Positions 15,540-22,376 of a stretch of 22,376 nt of DNA are shown here, in pieces; position 1 is the stretch's first letter; every line of letters begins with the position of its first letter. The notes beneath the pieces were generated by a model. It worked only from the letters and a program-made list of their open reading frames with translations. It searched no databases and was not told the origin of the DNA. A program made the position numbers and the translations under genes. The stretch lies in assembly GCA_963626295.1 (NCBI GenBank), contig CAVFWS010000018.1, positions 1 through 22,376 on the forward strand, given 5' to 3'. The stretch is from UBA1731 sp963626295 (GTDB taxonomy: Bacteria > Verrucomicrobiota > Kiritimatiellia > RFP12 > UBA1067).

Positions 15540-15602
15540 GCTCGTTCGATTTGGCGGCGCATGGCGCCAGGCCGGACGACGTGTAATCGCATGAGGTGAC
15601 AG

Positions 15603-16463
15603 ATGAAGATTGCTGATATGTTTGCGGGAAGGACCGTCTTCTCGCTGGAGGTGTTCCCTCCCAAGCCAACCGCCAACGAAAGCGTGATATACGACACGCT
15701 TGAGCAGTTGACGGACATACGTCCGGATTTCATCAGCGTCACGTATGGGGCGGGCGGCGGCAAGAACGGCAGCAAGACGATCCAGATTGCCTCTGACATC
15801 AAGGGCAAATATGGCGTTGAGAGCGTGGCCCACCTGCCTTGCATCAATCTCACGAAGGATGGCGCAGTGCAGATCCTCGACGATATGCGGAGCCATGGGA
15901 TTGAGAACGTGCTTGTCCTGCGTGGAGACTTGCCGCCGGATGCCGTCCCCTCGGGCGATTTCCTGCACGCGAGCGATCTCATATCGTTCATAAGGGGCAG
16001 GTACGGCTGCTTCAACGTCCTGGCGGCCTGCTATCCCGAAGTGCATCCTGAAAGCAGGAACGCGGTGGATGACCTGAAGTGGCTCAAGTACAAGGTCGAT
16101 TGCGGCGTAGACCACCTGATATCCCAGCTCACGCTCGACAATAGGCATTTCTACGAGTTTCTGGAGAAGGCGAGAATCGCCGGCGTATCCATCCCGATAG
16201 AGGTCGGCATCATGCCGGTCACGAACAGGCGGCAGATAGTGCGGATGGTGGAACTCTGCCACGTGGAACTGCCCAAGAAGTTCGCCCGGGTGCTCGAAAA
16301 GTATGGGGACAACGATGTCGCCATGCGCGATGCCGGGATCGCCTATGCCGTAGACCAGATTGCCGACCTGATGGCTGCCGGCGTGGATGGGATACATCTC
16401 TACACGATGAACAACCCGTACGTGGCGCATAAGATATACGATGCCGTCCAGTCGCTGATTTAG
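15603..16463 (+). CDS. metF: methylenetetrahydrofolate reductase
   Basis: This 286-residue cytoplasmic flavoprotein reduces 5,10-methylene-THF to 5-methyl-THF, supplying the methyl group for methionine. It has the full TIM barrel of bacterial MetF. SLEVFPPKP carries the conserved glutamate (Glu16, equivalent to E. coli Glu28), DFISVTYGAGG is the second block, and LVLRGDLPPD carries the FAD-site aspartate (Asp109). VGIMPVTNRRQI and the end GIHLYTMNNP are also typical. Length is normal (E. coli 296). The ATG at 15603 has a ribosome site GAGGTGA at 15593-15599. tilS starts 43 bp downstream with its own ribosome site, so the two may be co-transcribed. These are housekeeping genes that mark the end of the glycan locus. 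Confidence 0.95.
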   Translation: MKIADMFAGRTVFSLEVFPPKPTANESVIYDTLEQLTDIRPDFISVTYGAGGGKNGSKTIQIASDIKGKYGVESVAHLPCINLTKDGAVQILDDMRSHGIENVLVLRGDLPPDAVPSGDFLHASDLISFIRGRYGCFNVLAACYPEVHPESRNAVDDLKWLKYKVDCGVDHLISQLTLDNRHFYEFLEKARIAGVSIPIEVGIMPVTNRRQIVRMVELCHVELPKKFARVLEKYGDNDVAMRDAGIAYAVDQIADLMAAGVDGIHLYTMNNPYVAHKIYDAVQSLI

Positions 16464-16506
16464 CGGAAGGTTTTGCGCCGTTTGTTGCTGTCTGGAGGGA
16501 CGTACC

Positions 16507-17625
16507 GTGTCAGTGGCTCATTTGATGAGGGTTGGGCTTGCGGTTTCGGGTGGCGCCGATTCCACTGCATTGCTCGTACTCATGTCGCGGATGCAGGCGT
16601 CGCACGGGTTTGAGGCAGTTGTTCTCCACGTGGATCATGGGCTGCGGAACGACTCCGCAAGTGATGCCGATTATGTCCGGGGGCTCGCGAAGCGTTTCGG
16701 ACTGCCGTTCCATGGGCTTCGAACGAAGGTGGCAAGGCGGAAGGGGGAGTCGGTGGAGATGGCCGCAAGGCGGGTGCGGCTCGGATTCTTCGCTGACGCG
16801 ATGGTGCGCTACCGCCTTGACTGCATTGCGACGGGACATCACATGGATGACGTCGCCGAGACGTTCCTCATGAGGCTCGCGAGGGCGTCCGGCGCGGAGG
16901 GACTGGCGGGGCTTAAGCCGGTGAGTTTCGTGGACGGCATCGTATTCATAAGGCCGCTTCTGAATGTGCGTGGCTGCGACTTGCGGACGTTTCTCGAAGC
17001 GAGGGGGATCCCTTGGCGAGAAGATTCGACGAATGCGGATACATCCATCCTCCGCAACCGGGTGCGTCATGTTGTGCTTCCGTTCCTGAAAAGGGAACTT
17101 GACCCAATGATCGTGGAGCACATCTGCCGCAGTGCGGGCTATCTGCGCGAGGCTTGTTGCGGGGGGCGTGCCGGACCGCGAGGCGCGTCGGTGGCGGATG
17201 GGCGACGCGGCAAAGGCATGGGCGGCTCGCAGTCCAAGAATCCTCCAAAGCCATCTCGATACGTGCTTGAGGTCGGGCATTCCGTAGGCTTTGACAGGAC
17301 AGCGCATAGGATAGGGGAGTTCCCCGCGACGGCTTCATTCGATTCCGTGTCGCTGCGCGGCAGAACGCTTGACGTGCGCACCTGGCGTCCGGGCGACTGG
17401 ATGCGTCCGTGCGGTTTCCCGCATCGGCGCAAGCTTCAGGATATCTTCGTGACCGCAAAGGTGCCGCAGGAATTGCGGCACGGGTTGCCGATTGTGGCGG
17501 ATGCGGATACTGGCGAAGTGCTCTGGCTGCCAGGCTACCGCGTCTCGGAGTCGGTTAGGGTGTCGGGGACAGAGGCGCCGTCCGTCCTTTTCCGCCTGTC
17601 ACAGGTGTCTGGCGCAGCGCATTAG
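16507..17625 (+). CDS. tilS: tRNA(Ile)-lysidine synthase
   Basis: This ATP-dependent enzyme turns C34 of the CAU-anticodon tRNA-Ile into lysidine, so that it reads AUA. The GTG at 16507 is chosen because GGAGGGA lies six bases upstream. The PP-loop SGGADST (residues 14-20), the block LHVDHGLR, ATGHHMDD and REDSTNAD...LRNRVRH are all present. The C-terminal domain is recognised by RTWRPGDWMRP, KLQDIFVTAKVP and WLPGYRVSE. At 372 residues it is shorter than E. coli TilS (432). The central substrate-binding part after ICRSAGYLREAC is replaced by about 40 low-complexity residues rich in Gly, Arg and Ser. The key ATP and C-terminal elements are intact, so it is probably functional. Confidence 0.93.
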   Translation: MSVAHLMRVGLAVSGGADSTALLVLMSRMQASHGFEAVVLHVDHGLRNDSASDADYVRGLAKRFGLPFHGLRTKVARRKGESVEMAARRVRLGFFADAMVRYRLDCIATGHHMDDVAETFLMRLARASGAEGLAGLKPVSFVDGIVFIRPLLNVRGCDLRTFLEARGIPWREDSTNADTSILRNRVRHVVLPFLKRELDPMIVEHICRSAGYLREACCGGRAGPRGASVADGRRGKGMGGSQSKNPPKPSRYVLEVGHSVGFDRTAHRIGEFPATASFDSVSLRGRTLDVRTWRPGDWMRPCGFPHRRKLQDIFVTAKVPQELRHGLPIVADADTGEVLWLPGYRVSESVRVSGTEAPSVLFRLSQVSGAAH

Positions 17626-17693
17626 CGGTTTTCCGCGCCCCCGCTGGGCGCCATCCGGTTTCCCCGGGCTAACTCTATGCGCCTCCCGCGCCC

Positions 17694-17728
17694 GTTTTCC
17701 CGGGGTTCCGGGCCTCCCCGGAAAAAAC
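17694..17728 (+). repeat. GC-rich hairpin between tilS and the rRNA promoter
   Basis: GTTTTCCCGGGG (17694-17705) pairs with CCCCGGAAAAAAC (17716-17728) around a 10-base loop, with one or two bulged bases. No T-run follows on the + strand, so it is not a standard terminator for tilS, although transcription may still end here. The region 17626-17751 holds no gene. Confidence 0.45.
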
Positions 17729-17751
17729 TTCGGAAATCTTCGCCGGACCCC

Positions 17752-17780
17752 TTGCGCCCGCGCGGCCGTTTTGGTATATT
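17752..17780 (+). promoter_or_regulatory. rRNA operon promoter (TTGCGC, 17 bp, TATATT)
   Basis: TTGCGC at 17752-17757 and TATATT at 17775-17780 are separated by exactly 17 bp, about 200 bp upstream of the 16S gene. A-rich runs just upstream (17721-17738) could act as an UP element. The GC-rich stretch after the -10 box fits stringently controlled rRNA promoters. Confidence 0.55.
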
Positions 17781-17830
17781 ACCCACCCGTTGCGCCGAAC
17801 AGGGCCCGTCCCGAAGGCGGCGCGGCGGAG

Positions 17831-17840
17831 GTCTTTGACA
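17831..17840 (+). promoter_or_regulatory. boxA antitermination element in the rRNA leader
   Basis: GTCTTTGACA resembles the boxA sequence bound by NusB/NusE (E. coli TGCTCTTTAACA). A near-identical element lies before the 23S gene at 19779-19789, which supports the call. Confidence 0.6.
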
Positions 17841-17939
17841 GAGAATGGCGCTTCAAGAACGCGATCCCGCGGCTCCCCGGATGGGAGCCTTCGGAAGGGA
17901 CGCGGAACACGAGAACATGGAAAGCTTGTTGTGATGCCC

Positions 17940-17959
17940 GGAGCCGCGCAGGCGGCTCC
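17940..17959 (+). repeat. perfect hairpin in the 16S leader
   Basis: GGAGCCGC and GCGGCTCC form an 8-bp perfect stem with a GCAG loop, about 20 bases before the mature 16S. It is probably a leader structure involved in processing or folding of the precursor, rather than a terminator, because the rRNA lies downstream and no pure T-run follows. Confidence 0.5.
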
Positions 17960-17978
17960 AAGTGAAATTGACTCTTAT

Positions 17979-19438
<1,460 letters not shown>

Positions 19439-19602
19439 TGGAGAAATACGAATTATCTTCGGATGAGGTCGTATATTGGTCGAAGGTTTCGGGGAACCGG
19501 AACCGGGGAGATCGGATTGATGGCATAAATCAAATGTATTGTCGAGGACTTGTTCTTTTAGAAACAAGCGGAACCCGGCCAAGGGGAACCGAGAGGGACG
19601 AC

Positions 19603-19678
19603 GGGGTCGTAGCTCAGATGGTAGAGCGTCTGCTTTGCATGCAGAAAGTCGTCGGTTCGATTCCGTCCGGCTCCACCA
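19603..19678 (+). tRNA. tRNA-Ala (anticodon UGC)
   Basis: The 76-nt gene has acceptor arms GGGGTCG and CGGCTCC, allowing two G-U pairs. The D-arm is GCTCAGATGGTAGAGC, the anticodon stem-loop TCTGC-TTTGCAT-GCAGA has anticodon TGC, and the T-arm contains GGTTCGATTCC. CCA is encoded. It lies in the 16S-23S spacer, 167 bp after 16S. Confidence 0.97.
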
Positions 19679-19686
19679 ATCCAAGA

Positions 19687-19763
19687 GGTCTCTTAGCTCA
19701 GTTGGTTAGAGCATCGCCTTGATAAGGCGGGGGTCGAAGGTTCAAGTCCTTCAGGGACCACCA
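19687..19763 (+). tRNA. tRNA-Ile (anticodon GAU)
   Basis: The 77-nt gene has acceptor arms GGTCTCT and AGGGACC, D-arm GCTCAGTTGGTTAGAGC and anticodon loop TTGATAA (anticodon GAT). The T-arm contains GGTTCAAGTCC, and CCA is encoded. It follows the tRNA-Ala by eight bases, giving the order Ala-Ile, whereas Ile-Ala is the order in E. coli and Bacillus. Confidence 0.97.
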
Positions 19764-19778
19764 TGGAGGCGTATTAAA

Positions 19779-19789
19779 GTTCTTTGACA
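19779..19789 (+). promoter_or_regulatory. boxA element before 23S
   Basis: GTTCTTTGACA lies about 100 bp before the 23S gene and matches the leader boxA at 17831-17840. Spacer boxA copies are usual in rRNA operons and keep transcription from stopping early. Confidence 0.6.
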
Positions 19790-19881
19790 GTTTTATGCAT
19801 AGTGGGATACATGAGAAAACAATCTCATGAATTTCATGAAGTGCTAAAGAATACAGCAGAATTTAAAAGGCGATTTGCAAG

Positions 19882-22376
<2,495 letters not shown>

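Noticed and set aside
15426..15602. Possible SAM riboswitch before metF
   Set aside because: The leader after the predicted -10 box is only about 55 bases, and no conserved riboswitch core could be seen.

Overview
The window looks like a chromosomal piece of a GC-rich member of the PVC group. It is most likely a Kiritimatiellota-like or other Verrucomicrobia-related anaerobe, and probably comes from a metagenome assembly. The reasons are the character of the 16S rRNA, the style of the secreted proteins (Tat-exported oxidoreductases, GH123/DUF4091, long parallel beta-helix proteins), and a scaffold-type run of Ns inside the 16S gene. The phylum call is inference; no database search was possible.

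Layout. (1) 1-584: remnant of a restriction-type helicase/nuclease that keeps its PD-(D/E)XK nuclease end. (2) 750-3120: two exported Gfo/Idh/MocA oxidoreductases, one with a Sec signal and one with a Tat signal. (3) 3121-3346: intergenic tandem repeats. (4) 3347-7116: a NagB-family amino-sugar-phosphate deaminase tightly linked to a sodium:solute symporter, then a UxaA-type sugar-acid dehydratase with its own promoter. (5) 7117-7834: a 718-bp non-coding stretch with a strong hairpin and several TTTGCA boxes. (6) 7835-13104: two paralogous TIM-barrel-like proteins, the first short and without a signal peptide, the second a Tat lipoprotein, followed by a secreted beta-helix protein made of two copies of one module and broken by a frameshift near 12881. 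(7) 13269-15425: secreted GH123-type glycosidase. (8) 15603-17625: the housekeeping genes metF and tilS. (9) 17626-22376: a ribosomal RNA operon with promoter, boxA elements, 16S (about 112 nt replaced by 10 Ns), tRNA-Ala(UGC), tRNA-Ile(GAU) and a 23S gene cut by the window end.

All genes read on the + strand. Regions 2 and 4-7 together suggest a system for a host- or microbe-derived glycan containing N-acetylhexosamines and sugar acids. Surface or periplasmic proteins (GH123, barrel lipoprotein, beta-helix protein, exported oxidoreductases) would release or modify sugars, the symporter would import them, and the NagB-like and UxaA-like enzymes would feed them into central metabolism. The least described part is the barrel pair plus beta-helix protein (7835-13104).
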